From assembly GCA_008000375.1 (NCBI GenBank), contig SMOI01000130.1:35664-85124 (forward strand): DNA of 49,461 bases, given 5' to 3'. A program made the translations under genes and the position numbers. Position 1 is the first letter of the stretch; each line of letters opens with the position of its first letter. Shown in pieces: positions 30,701-41,471 of this stretch. A model generated the notes under the pieces. The model had not been told where the DNA came from. It worked only from the letters and a program-made list of their open reading frames with translations, and did not search any database. This DNA comes from Poteriospumella lacustris. Lineage: Eukaryota; Sar; Chrysophyceae; Chromulinales; Dinobryaceae.

Positions 30701-33700
30701 CGTCCCGACGAAGCGATCGACGTCGAAGCCGACGCAGACGACAACGATAGCCACCGTGACGGCGGCGATGCACCGGTAACGACGTCGGCGTCGGCGGAAG
30801 CGGCCGCGGCACCGACGCTCCTCACACCCACCGCCGCTGAGACCGCGGCCGAGACCGCGACGGAGACGTCCGCCACGACCACCGCCACGGTGCCGCCGAC
30901 GCTGCTGCCGATCTCCCCGCCGCTGCCGTCCCAGAGCCAAATCGTGGGCATCGCCGCGTCGCCCACCAGCAGCCGCAGCGCCCGCAGCAGCGGCGAGGCC
31001 TCCCCGCGCCTCGTGCCGCTCGTCGTGCTCAGTTCCAGTGCCACCACCGCCACCGCCGCTGCCGCTGCCGCCGCCACTGCGTCGCCAGCGGTAGCGACCA
31101 CGACCGCCGCCGCCGCTGCTGCTGTTGCTGCGGCGGCGGCGGTGGCGGCGGCGAGCGACGATGCGATGGCCTCTGCGACGCAGGCGATGGCGCTGGCGCT
31201 GCAGCGCAAACAACAAGAACTGGACGACACGCGGCGGGCGAAAGAAGAGCTCGAAGCGCGGCTCGAGGAGACGCGGTACATGCTGCAGCTGATCGCGGGC
31301 GGTGCACGCCCCGCGCCGTATGCGGCGGACCGTGCCAACCACCACCCGCCGCCGCCGCCGCAGCAGCAGCAGCAGCAGCTGCTGCAGCAGCACACCGCAG
31401 CGGTCGACCCCGCCGCCTCCGGTGGCTTGTCCATTTCGACGGCGGCGGTTCCGTTTCCTTCCTCCGGCGCCTCGAGCGTCACGTCGCCGTTCACCCGCAA
31501 CGTCCTCTCGCCCACCACGAGCCACCACCATCGTCGCCAGCCGCAGCCGCAGCAGCAGGCGACGCTGCAGGTGCCGCCGCCGGGCATGGTGCGTCTGACG
31601 TCGGCGAACGGCTCCGAGCGGTCGCGGTCCAACGACGTGCTCGACGACGTCGAGCTGAAGAAGCGCGCGTTTCGCATTTTCCCCGCGGAGAGCTTCGACG
31701 CCCACGACGACCACGACCACCTCCACAGCAGCAGCCGCCGACGCAACAGCGGCGGTGGTAGCGGGGCGTCTGCGACGGCCGCGTCGTCGGTTGCAGCGTC
31801 GGTGGCGGCGTTGATGGACACCGACGACAGCCCCACGACGCTGTCGCCCGCGGTCGATGTGCTCGGCGCGTACAGCGACGTCGACGAGGACGACGACGAC
31901 GAGGAGAACGAGGTGGTGGCGGCGGGGGCGGCGGGGGCTGGGGCAGGCTACGAGGAGACGCGTCGGCGTACGCGCGACGCACGTGACGCACGTGACGCGC
32001 GTGACGCGCGTGACGCCAGCGTGGCGTTGCGTAGCCTGCACCGTCGCTTGCAGGACATGCACCCGCAGAGCTCGCCCGACACGGTCGATGCGGCGGGCGG
32101 TCAGCTGCTGCCGATGGGCATCGGTTCGTCGTCGTTCGAACACGGTCGACGGCTGCCACCCGCCGCCAACGCTAACGCCAACGCCAACGCCGCTACGTCG
32201 ACGACGATGAGGCCGGCGGCGGCTGCCTCGCCACGTTCGCATCACAGCGGCGGCAACGGCGGCGGCAGCAGCAGCGGCAACGGCAAATCGTCGCAGCTGC
32301 TGAAGCGCATCGTGTCGATGCGTAGCCGTCGCTTTGCGCAGCTCCATCAGCATCAGCAGCACCCACCGCAGTCGTCGTCACCTGCGCTGGGCAAAGCGGG
32401 TGGCCACCGCGACTCCCCCAGCGACCGGGGTACACCGTCGCCGATCCTGACGTCGCCCGTGCAGGTGGTGGCGTCGCCGCTGCGCCGGTCGCACCCGGTG
32501 CCCAGCCGCGTGCACCACAAAATCGTCCTCGCGGCGAAGGCCTCGCCGCCGCTGCCCAGTCGCTATCCGCGTCACGCCCCGCACGTACCGCCCTCGTCCA
32601 CGTTGACAACGACGCCGACGGCAGCGACGACGACGACGAAGACGAGTGGTGCGACGGGCACCGGGCGGCGACGAACGCGCGCCGCTTCGAACGGCTCCGA
32701 CGACTTCGACGACGACGATGACGACGACGAAGACCACGACGATGACGACGGCGATGACGCGTCGTCTGCGGCCCCTGCGACCTCCGCGGCCCATGCGCCA
32801 GCGTCAGCCACCGCCGCCGCCGGTGCCGGCGCAGGAGCAGGAGCAGCAACAGCAGTAGCAGCGGTGCCGTCGAAACGCCACCACCCGCTGCCCCGACGAG
32901 GTCACCAGCGCCGCCCCCGCGACGATTTGGACATCGACGTCGACGACGACGACTCCGCCTCCGACTCGTCGAGCTTCCCGTACGAGTCCACGCCCAAGGT
33001 GCGTCGTGCGTACCGCTCCGTCGAGAGCACCCCCGCGGCCGTGCTCCTCGCGGCGCAGCAGCTGCAGCAGCACCACCACCCGCCGCACCACCACCACCAC
33101 CACCCGCCGCACCACGCGCCCCCTCACCCCCACCAACACCCCCACCACCACCACCATCACGCGACGGAGGCCTCGCCCCACCACGCGACGGAGGCGGCGT
33201 GGCGACGTTCGTCGTTGGAAGAAACGTTCCGCGCGACGGTGCAGTCGCCGGGCGTCCTCGACGAGGTGAACAACATTTCCCACGCGACGGCGCCTTCGCC
33301 GTCCGCCGATGACCGTGACCGTGACCGGGAACGGGAACGGGAACGGGACCGGGACGACGGGCAGCTCTCGGACGCGTCGCCCCCGTCGGCGGGTGGTGGC
33401 ATTGCGATGGGCTTTCCCGACGACGTCTCGACGGCCGCCGAGTCGCTGCGTGAGACGTCGGAGACGGGTCTCGTGACCCCGCACGAGGCTTCGGCTGGTG
33501 GCGACCCTCCACAACGACGTGAGCAGCAGCAGCAGCAACTTCAGCGGCAGCAGTTGAGACACGTCGCGTCGGTGGACTCGGTGCTCATGGGCCTCGAGAC
33601 CCACCGCGTCGCGGACGAAGCCGACGATGACAACGACGGCGACGATGGTGGCGGTGCCGCTGGCCGTGACGCGTCCAACCCGCAGCGAGAGGAGGCTTCC

Positions 33701-36700
33701 TCCGCCTCAGCGGCGGCGGAGGAAGCCTCCGCGACGGAGCGTCGCCATGCGCCGCTGTCGCAGCATCTGCAGTCGCTGGAGTATTCGATGTCGCAGTCGC
33801 AGTGGGAGCTGCAGCCGCGGGGCGGGTCCTACGGCGATGGCAAGCGTCTTCTCCGCGAGGGGGTGCCGCCCGAGCTGCCCTCGTCGCCGTTGCCGGTCAT
33901 GGTCGATGCCACCACCAACGCCGCTGCCGCCGCCGCCGCCGCCGCCTCGGCGTCGAGGGCGCCCTCCGCACTGGGCACCGCGCAGCCAGCGCCGCTGTCG
34001 CGCGCAGCCGGCGAGTCGAACGATGAAACCGACGAAGACGAAGACGGTCGCGGTATCCCTCCGCCGCCGCCACCGCCGCCGCTGCGGTCCACGGTCACCG
34101 TCTCGGCCTCCGCACCGCCGCCGCCGCCGCCGCTGACGCCGCCTCTGACGCGGACGCTGACACCGCCTCCGCCGGCAACGGAATCGCTGACGCCGATGCC
34201 GCCGGCCGCGCAGCAGCACCCGCATCATCGATCGCCGTCGCACCCACCGACGACGACGACGACGTTCTCCTCGTCGGCGTCTGTCGGTGGCAGTGTCGGT
34301 GGCGGTGGCGGTGGCGGCAATGCGCTGTCGTTGAGCGCCTTGGCCTTCGCCTCCAATTCGTCGTTTGATCTGCTGCAACAGGCCGCCGAAGCGGCGCACG
34401 AGACCGACGAGATCCTGCAGCACCCGCCGCGTCTCTCGTCCCGTCGACCCAGCGCCGCGACCGTCGCCACGACCACCGCCGCCGCCGCCTCGGCGACGGC
34501 ACTGGCAATGGCCGTGGCCCAGGACGAGCTGCTGCAGTCCATCGACGCCACGCCGCCCGTCTTCGGCACCACCAGCGGCGGCGGCAGTGGCGGCAGCGGC
34601 GGCAGCCCCCCGAAGCCCACTGCTTCACACCCGAGCCCCACGCGGCCCGGCCCCGCCCACTTCGTCTTCCCGAGCGTCCACCACCTGGTACCCCCACCGC
34701 AGGCGATCGCCGACGGTGTAGCCGCCCCGATAACGTCACATGACGAAGCGTCGCCGGTGGTGGTCGACGAGGTCTCCGCGTTGTCGTTGCCCGAATCGGA
34801 CTTCGCCGACGCCACCGACGGAGTCCAGCGGGTCGAGGACGACGACGATCTCGCCGACCTCGACGAGTTGGCGGCTCGTACGATCACCGCCGCCACCGCC
34901 GCCACCGCCGACGAAAGAGGCGCGGCGGTCAAGGCCACAGCGGCGGCGGCGGCGGCTGTGGCGACACCCACCGCTCCTCCGCCGGTGCCACCGGCGCTGC
35001 CGCTCGTGCTGACGTTCCCGAAGGACGACGTCCTGGGCCACCTGAAGCGCTACTACTACCCGTTCCTCGTGATGCACAAGTATTCCCTGTCCCCGCACTG
35101 CAAGGGCAGTCGTGGCCGCCACGAGCTGCTCGCGGGTATCACCGAGTGGGAACTGCTGGCGTGGATCGTCTTCCAGTTGTACGGCGCCTCGGCCGATGCG
35201 CTCATCGCCACCCGCATCAAAACGACGCAAATCGTCCGCGTCCTGACCGCGGCGCAGGCGGCGGTGGCGTCGTCGTCGTTGACGACGAAGTCGTTGGCCT
35301 CGTCGCAGTTGGATTTGTTGCTCGTGAAGATCAAGACGCAGATCACGAAGGAAGGGCCCCTCGCGATGATGCAGGCGGGGCTGCTGTCGCCCAGTGACGC
35401 ACCCTCCGTCGGCGCAGCTGGTGGCGGTGGCGGTGGAGGTGGCGGTGGCGGTGGAGTGGCCTCGTCGATGGGGGCGTCGTCCTCCGCGGGACACGTCCGT
35501 TCGAAGACCGGCACCGTGGTGAAGAGCCGCCCGGGGGTCAGCGGTGGCGGTGGCGCGGGCAAGACCCTCGCGAGCCATGGCAGCAGCAGCAGCAGCATCA
35601 ACGGCAGCGATGCGACGTTCCCGTTGTTCTTGCAGGTGCTACGCCAACTGCCGCGGTCACCTGCGACCGCGACCGCCACCGAGGCCGCCCATACGCAACG
35701 GTTGAGCGCCGCCTTTGAAACGCTCTTGACCCGTCACCCGGAGGCCGCCGCGTGTCACCGTCACACGATCGAAGCGTCGTTCTCGGCGTCGGGTGTCTTC
35801 TTGCGGTCGCTGACCACGTACGCGGCGTTGGCCCCGTCGTTGGTGGCGCCGTGTCCGCTGCATGGAACGACCGTGCGGATCTTGAAAGGGCTCTCGTTGC
35901 CGGCGTTTGCCCTCGACGATGTCGACGGCGTCCGCGTCATTTGGGAGCGCAACAGTGAGCAGCTGCATCAAATCTACGCCTTCTACGCCACGGCGCTGGA
36001 AGCGCGTCGGTTGGCGTTGCCCGGTGCGGGGGCGATGAAGCTGCAATTGTCGCTGGAGAACACGAAAGAGCTGCTGATGGACTTCGGGCTGTTGCCGCAG
36101 TTGGTCGATGTGCCGTCGTTCCATCGGTTGTTCCGGGCGACGAAGCTGTGGGAATGGGAATTGGCGGAGTGTGTGTTGCGTAGTGCGCGTGTCTATCTGC
36201 TACAGCAACAGCAGCAACAGCAACAGCAACCGCAACCGCCGGGTTCGCCCCACGGGGCCAGCGGCACGTCGATCATGGGCGGCGTTGGCGGTGGCGGTGG
36301 CGGTGGCGGTGGTCTCCATGGACTGTTGGGCGCGGGTAGTTCGTATTCGCTGCTGCAGTATGCGCGACAGACGCCCACGTTGTCACCCTCTGCGGGGACA
36401 GCTGGCGGTGGAGAAGGACCCGCGGCGTCGTGGCTGCTCGTGGACATGGAACAAGTGCCCGCGTTGACCACGTTGATGGCGCCACAGGCGGATCCCGCAG
36501 ATATGTTGGGCTCGTTGGGGCATTGTTCGTTGTCGTATCCGTAAGTTACTCTGCTCTGTGCTGCGTTGCTCTGCGCTGCTCTGTTCGTTGGCTAATGATG
36601 GACGGGCGGCTGTTGTGTGTGTAGGGGCTTCTTGGAACTGTTGGCCCGCATCGCGGCCTTGAACGTCTCCCGGTTGACGGTGACATCGGCACGACGACAA

Positions 36701-36865
36701 CTGTCGTCAGCGTCGTCGACGGCTGCGTCGACGTTGCCGTTGACGGAGACCGTCGAGAACCTGCTGCACGTGATGGACGCCTCGGAGGCGAAGGCGCAGA
36801 AACTGTCACGTGCCTCGCGTCGATCGATCACCGTGCGGCATTTCGTCTACGCGAATACACGGTAA
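27785..36865 (+). CDS. Giant (2998-residue) low-complexity protein with conserved ends, unknown
   Basis: Exon 1 (27785-36540) joins exon 2 (36625-36865) in phase 2 across an 84-nt intron. The family is not recognised. Residues 1-95 are globular-looking (MEIPISVCLGRHVETVKSYK ... VLRPNGKVWDQVSKGDRIWV). The end of this stretch resembles the last strands of doublecortin/ubiquitin-like beta-grasp folds, a weak inference. About 2,200 residues of Asp/Glu, Ala, Gln, His, Pro and Gly tracts follow. From about residue 2405 the sequence is globular again: FPKDDVLGHLKRYYYPFLVM, ITEWELLAWIVFQLYGASAD, MDFGLLPQLVDVPSFHRLFR and KLWEWELAECVLRSARVYLL. This looks like helical, EF-hand-like pairs without clear calcium ligands. 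Exon 2 adds a Ser/Arg-rich tail. GC and third-position GC are far higher than in the flanking genes. The function is unknown. Confidence 0.8.
31973..32017 (+). repeat. Nine-base tandem repeat encoding (RDA)5
   Basis: Five units of the type CGTGACGCA/CGTGACGCG inside the giant gene; each encodes Arg-Asp-Ala. It is perfectly in frame. Confidence 0.9.
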
Positions 36866-36914
36866 CCGTATCCGTAACGGTAACCGTGACGGCAACAGTG
36901 ACGGTAACGGTAAC
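36861..36914 (+). repeat. Hexanucleotide (GGTAAC-type) repeat containing the stop codon of the giant gene
   Basis: Nine 6-base units: GGTAAC, CGTATC, CGTAAC, GGTAAC, CGTGAC, GGCAAC, AGTGAC, GGTAAC, GGTAAC. The TAA stop (36863-36865) is part of the first unit. Confidence 0.85.
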
Positions 36915-37472
36915 GCGACGTACAGCCAGCCGCACTGTTCGTTGGCGTGCGTCCGGTGTCCTATACTGCACTGCACTGCACTGCACTGCACTGCACTGCA
37001 CTGCACTGCACTGCACTGCACTGTAGTTTACTGTAGTGTGCTAGTCTACCTTCTGCTATACGTTTTGTTTGTTTTGTTTAGTTGTTTCGTTGGTTTTCTT
37101 TTTTTGGTTTGTGGTTTGTGGTTGGCGTTGGCCCGGAGTGTGACCAACGTGAACACGGCAGCCTACGGTCCGGTGTGTGTCTGTGTGTCTGTGTGTGTAA
37201 AGAGTTGTCTGAAGTCTCTGATCGTTCAACTGACACGTGATATCGTTCACCGACGATGGCCAGGACAGCCAACGCTGCACCATCGAATCGATGTAGAAAC
37301 ACAGGAGACACAGCGCCACCGGCAGCATATGCGGTAGGGCGGGTTGGGGGGGGGGGTAATGGGTTAGGAGCGGTACGCAGCGCTATTACGAGAGGGTTAA
37401 GGTAAGACAGCAGCACGGTGCACTCATCGGCCCATCGGCCCATCGGCTCGTCGGCTCATCGACCCAGTGGGT
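36866..37472. other. Tail-to-tail intergenic region, repeat-rich
   Basis: It lies between the giant gene (plus) and the exostosin-like gene (minus). It holds the GGTAAC-type and CTGCA arrays, T/G-rich stretches (37060-37130, TGTGTCTG at 37171) and a G run at 37348. No gene is seen. Confidence 0.55.
36966..37020. repeat. (CTGCA)11 pentanucleotide repeat
   Basis: Eleven perfect CTGCA units followed by a CTGTA variant, 100 bases after the stop of the giant gene. Confidence 0.97.
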
Positions 37473-39376
37473 TCAGCAAGAAACGGTGGGGATCCGCTTG
37501 GTACCCGGTCCACAGCCGCCGGGACGTTGCCAACAGTCAAAGGGCTCACGGGGTCGCGTGAAATCGGGATCTTCTGCGTGCATCGGGAAGGCATCAATCA
37601 ACGGCTGCGCGGACATCGAGGCGGAGACATTCGCAATGACCGAAAACCAAAACGACTGCGTCAGTCGGCGGTATTCAAAGTCTTTCGCACGGTACAGGGC
37701 CTCCACATACGCTTGACGTAGCAACGCGGGGGTCAAGACGGCAAAGTCTTCGACCAGTAACGCTGGCAGACGCCACATCTACACACACAGAGAGCAGCGC
37801 AGAGCAGCGAAGAGCAGAGCAGAGAGCAGAGCAGAGCACATTCATCAGACGCAACCAACAACACAGACGGTTCGCAGGGTTAGCTCAGTAAACGTACCGT
37901 GCGATCGAGCCCCACGCCTTTCTCCAACACCACAATCGTGCCCATCGTCATCAATTCCCAATTCCGGAAACAATCGTAGCCCAAGCCGGGTAAACCCAAT
38001 CCAAAACGCGCTTGTCCCAACCGATGGTAATACTCGTGGCGTTCAATGCGTGGTTGCGCCCCCCGGTCCACGTGACCGGAGAACTCTTGCACCTGAAACT
38101 TGGAGGAAATACAACGTAGAATCTGTGGACGCGGGCCCCATTTGGAGCCCGTCGCAAAGAGCAACATGTTCTTCGCGACGCGCTCTTTCACGAGATTCCG
38201 CATCGTGTCCCAAATGGTCACACGGGTCCACCCCCACGTGATGGGGATGCCCCGCGGTAAAATCAACAGTTTCGGATGCGACACATTCGTATGTTGGTTC
38301 GAGACCAACATCAACGTCTTGGGATGATTCAAGAAATCGTACACAATCTTGTCACGCGGGGTATCACAACAACGACCCCAACCGGCGGTGCGATTGGGGA
38401 AATTCGTCGAAATGAAACCCCAGTTTTCATTCAACGAACAAATACCCACGAACGGGGTATCCAGACGTTGCAGGGCTTTCCGCCAATGACGAAAGAATGT
38501 GGCACGGTCAATAAAGGCACCGCCCACGCGATTTCCCGAGAAATACGTCTGTGAATCACGTTCGTAGGCGGTGTAGCCGATGCCGACGACCGGTGCACGC
38601 TTCGCGGCGCGGAAGTCGTACGGGTCGGGGATCACATGTTTGTTCTGCAATTCCCAGGGATAGACCAGTTTGCCATTGACACGCTTCGGGGCCGTAATGG
38701 CACCGCTTAATCGCCGATTGGCGGGATCCACGCCGACGGGAAAGGTCAACGTGGCGAACTGTTGTTCTTCGTCGTCGGTTTCCGGCGATTTCGCACCACC
38801 ACCAACACCACCACCACCACCCTTCCCGCCTTTTCTCGCCGTTGCTTTACGTCCATTTTGTTTGCTCGCTTTTAATTCTTCACTCGCAAACCAATTGCTG
38901 CGGGACGATGATCGTTTCGCATTGGTCAAGGGCGACAAATCACGTGTTTCGTCGATGAAGAAGTCCATCGTCAGGTGCAGCTTCCGGAAGGAGATGTCAC
39001 CATCGATGAAATCCAAATGGGTGGGGAAGACCTTCAATACTTCTTGTAAGAGTACTTGTTCACCGTTGGCCGCTTGAATTTGTGCCTTCCGCCAACGGAC
39101 CGGATCCGTCGGTGGGTCGAACTTGAAGTAACTGAACGAGGGCATGGGCACGTCGCACCACTCAGGATCAGTGCATGTGGCATCTACACCTTGCAGACGG
39201 CGTTGAGGTGAGTCGTTTTCCTTTGGGCTTACTACGGACGCTCGAATAGGAGACGAGGCAACGCTATTGGCAGTTTGTTCGAGTGTCCCGACAGTGTTTC
39301 TCGACCACAGCGAGAGCCCCAACAGGAAACTCACAACTGCGGCAATACGCAACCAATTGGACCAATCCTCTCTCAT
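37473..39376 (-). CDS. Exostosin-like (GT47-type) type II membrane glycosyltransferase-like protein
   Basis: Exons 37898-39376 and 37473-37778 join in phase 0 (GVGLDRT|MWRLPALLVEDF) across a 119-nt intron, giving 594 residues. Residues about 9-25 (LRIAAVVSFLLGLSLW) are a signal anchor, typical of Golgi transferases. A stem and a Lys/Gly-rich insert (about 175-197) follow. The second half has exostosin-type blocks: SLNENWGFISTNFPNRTAGW, KLLILPRGIPITWGW, then LGLPGLGYDCFRNWELMTMG-TIVVLEKGVGLDR and LPALLVEDF, matching the family's '...D..R.wE.l..G.ipVv...GL.r....LPvl.VeDw' ending. The family transfers sugars in cell-wall or proteoglycan-like glycans from nucleotide-sugar donors. Donor and acceptor are unknown. 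It is divergent from prmB, with no functional link implied. Confidence 0.78.
37791..37839. repeat. AGAGC pentanucleotide-type repeat in an intron
   Basis: Imperfect AGAGC units inside the exostosin-like intron. On the transcribed strand they read GCTCT and form a pyrimidine-rich tract before the TGTGTGTAG acceptor. Confidence 0.8.
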
Positions 39377-39758
39377 ATTTCTTATGTTGTTTCCTGCTCT
39401 TTCGAGGCCCGCTTAATAAACAAGTACAAGTACGTTGGAAGCTGGCAATAGCTTCCTCGTCTTCCACTGAAATCGTTTCTTCTCTTCTCTTCTCTTCTCT
39501 TCTCTTCGAGGAGGCAGAAGGTTCTTCAACACCAGGTACAACCTAATGACCACTACTGATTCTAGTTCTCTTCGGGTATGTGACGCTGAACCTAACTAAC
39601 AGACAGTGCTATTGGCTATGCCATGGCATCATTGTGACCAAATCAAACGGACACGACTGTCGCCGCGTGCGAATTTTTGAAACGGTCACAGGGCGTCGTC
39701 GCATCGTCGCCAATCGCCAATCGATCGACTTGTTGCACCGATTGACCATTGAGAAACG
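39377..39758. other. Divergent promoter region with TTCTC repeat
   Basis: It lies between the exostosin-like gene (minus) and prmB (plus). A TTCTC pentanucleotide tract (about five units) lies at 39477-39505. Otherwise ordinary sequence. Confidence 0.6.
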
Positions 39759-41471
39759 ATGCAGCAACATTGGTGCAAGTGTTTGGCGGTCTCATTACGA
39801 TATACGAGAAACATGTTTGCATCGATTCGCACCATTGCCAGTCGTCGAGACGTGGTGACCGTCGTCCGGAAGGCAACGAAATGCTCACCCACCACCTTCA
39901 CACGCTTCCCCGTTGCCTGTCACACCTTCTCCACTTACAACAATCGACAGAGTGAGAACAGTTCCGATAAGGGAGACTTTTTGGTTAAGAATAGAGCAAG
40001 TTTCCATGACGGAGAGCGCAGAGGGTCTGAATCGAAGTCAGGAAGAGCGCCTCACCAGAACAGCAACGATGTTTTCAGTCTATCGAATGTGGAAGGACTT
40101 GATACCGTGTTAGATATATACCGATTTGCTGTGACGCAGCTGCATCGACACAATGTCGATTACGGCCATACAACCACCAATGCGTACGAAGACGCGGCCT
40201 TTATGATTTTGCATGAATTGGCCCTGCCCAACGACTCCGACATCCGTAGCTGGTATGCGGCCAAGGTCACGCGCAAGGAGAAAGAGCATTTGATGAAGTT
40301 ACTGCGTCAGCGATGTGTGGATCAGATTCCTTCGCCCTATCTCGTCGGTGGCTGCTACCAACAGGGGCTCTACTTCATGGTCGACAAGCGCGTGCTCATT
40401 CCGCGGTCCTTTATCGGTGAAATTCTCTTCAAATGGCAAAAGCTCTATGCGGATGTCGCCCAACGCGTTGCGGAGAAGACACCTCTCTCATCAAGTACGT
40501 CCTCTACGTTGGCCGTCAGTGAGAATGCCTTCGAGTTCGACTACAACGATTACATCGGAGAGATCATTGACCAACCGCCCGCCACCGCCACCACAACAGC
40601 GTCGTCTGCGGAGCCCTTCACGACACCGATAACACCTTCTTCGACAGCGTCCAAGACGACAGCCACCACCAACAACGACAATGCCGCTGCAGCAGTGGCA
40701 TTGTCACAGGCCGTGACAAAGTTTTTACCCATCGACGTGACCAAAGTCCACACGGTCCTCGACATGTGCACGGGCTCCGGTTGCTTAGCGATTCTGGCGG
40801 CGAAATTCTTGCCCAACGTCGAACATGTCGATGCGGTCGATTTATCCGAAGATGCCCTGTCGGTAGCCGATGAGAACATCGAAAGCCATGGGCTAGACGA
40901 GGTCGTCGACTTGCATCGGGGTGACTTGTTCGCCGCGTTGCCGGATTCACGTCTCGCGTATTACAATTTGATCCTTTCGAATCCACCTTACGTGACCAAG
41001 GCAGACATGGACATGTTGCCAGAGGAATACCGCAAGGAACCCAAGATGGCCCTGGTCGCGGGAGACGAAGGCATCGATCTTATCGAATCCATCGTGCAAC
41101 ACGCCGCGCGATATTTGCGACCGGACGGGTATTTGCTGTGTGAAATTGGTCAAACGGCCGAGGCGTTGGAACGCAAATATGGGGCGGTCTTTGCAGCGAA
41201 ACGAACATATGTGGTGACGGACGATGTCTGGCAGAAAGTCCTCGCGGGTAGTAGCCCGATGCCGTCGGCGGCAGCGTCGGCCGATGAAGCGAAGTCGGTA
41301 TTGTGGATCGACACCGAATTGTCCAAACGAGAAGTCTTCTTGGCGAGTAAAGCTTGTTTGGAAGCCTTGTCGAACAAGATGGAACGAAGCCGACAAAAGA
41401 AAGCGGAGAAGGTGACGAAGAAAGAGCGGCGAACCACCGATGCGACACCGAAGCCTGCGTCAACGGCGTAG
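39759..41471 (+). CDS. prmB: PrmB-type protein N5-glutamine methyltransferase, probably organellar
   Basis: A single-exon gene of 570 residues from ATG at 39759; a second ATG at 39813 begins MFASIRTIASRRDVVTVVRK, a good mitochondrial presequence. A helical N-terminal domain includes IPSPYLVGGCYQQGLYFMVD and RVLIPRSFIGEI, the PrmB form of the 'R.P..Yl.g...F.gl.f.vd.rVLiPRs' block. A Ser/Thr/Ala-rich insert of about 80 residues precedes the Rossmann motif I LDMCTGSGCLAI. NPPYV (about 408-412) binds the glutamine amide. MLPEEYRKEPKMALVAGDEG follows; this 'EYR.EP..AL..GdDGl' wording is that of bacterial PrmB, which methylates ribosomal protein uL3, rather than of PrmC/HemK. The Lys/Arg-rich end is extra. 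The function is inferred from the family; organellar uL3 is the likely substrate. Confidence 0.87.
   Translation: MQQHWCKCLAVSLRYTRNMFASIRTIASRRDVVTVVRKATKCSPTTFTRFPVACHTFSTYNNRQSENSSDKGDFLVKNRASFHDGERRGSESKSGRAPHQNSNDVFSLSNVEGLDTVLDIYRFAVTQLHRHNVDYGHTTTNAYEDAAFMILHELALPNDSDIRSWYAAKVTRKEKEHLMKLLRQRCVDQIPSPYLVGGCYQQGLYFMVDKRVLIPRSFIGEILFKWQKLYADVAQRVAEKTPLSSSTSSTLAVSENAFEFDYNDYIGEIIDQPPATATTTASSAEPFTTPITPSSTASKTTATTNNDNAAAAVALSQAVTKFLPIDVTKVHTVLDMCTGSGCLAILAAKFLPNVEHVDAVDLSEDALSVADENIESHGLDEVVDLHRGDLFAALPDSRLAYYNLILSNPPYVTKADMDMLPEEYRKEPKMALVAGDEGIDLIESIVQHAARYLRPDGYLLCEIGQTAEALERKYGAVFAAKRTYVVTDDVWQKVLAGSSPMPSAAASADEAKSVLWIDTELSKREVFLASKACLEALSNKMERSRQKKAEKVTKKERRTTDATPKPASTA

Noticed and set aside
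30254-32362. 702-codon minus-strand frame, and other long antisense frames, inside the giant gene
   Set aside because: They are Arg/Val-rich mirror images of GC-rich repeat codons (GAC, GCG, CAG). They have no conserved motif, and the plus-strand frame has globular ends and a matching splice.
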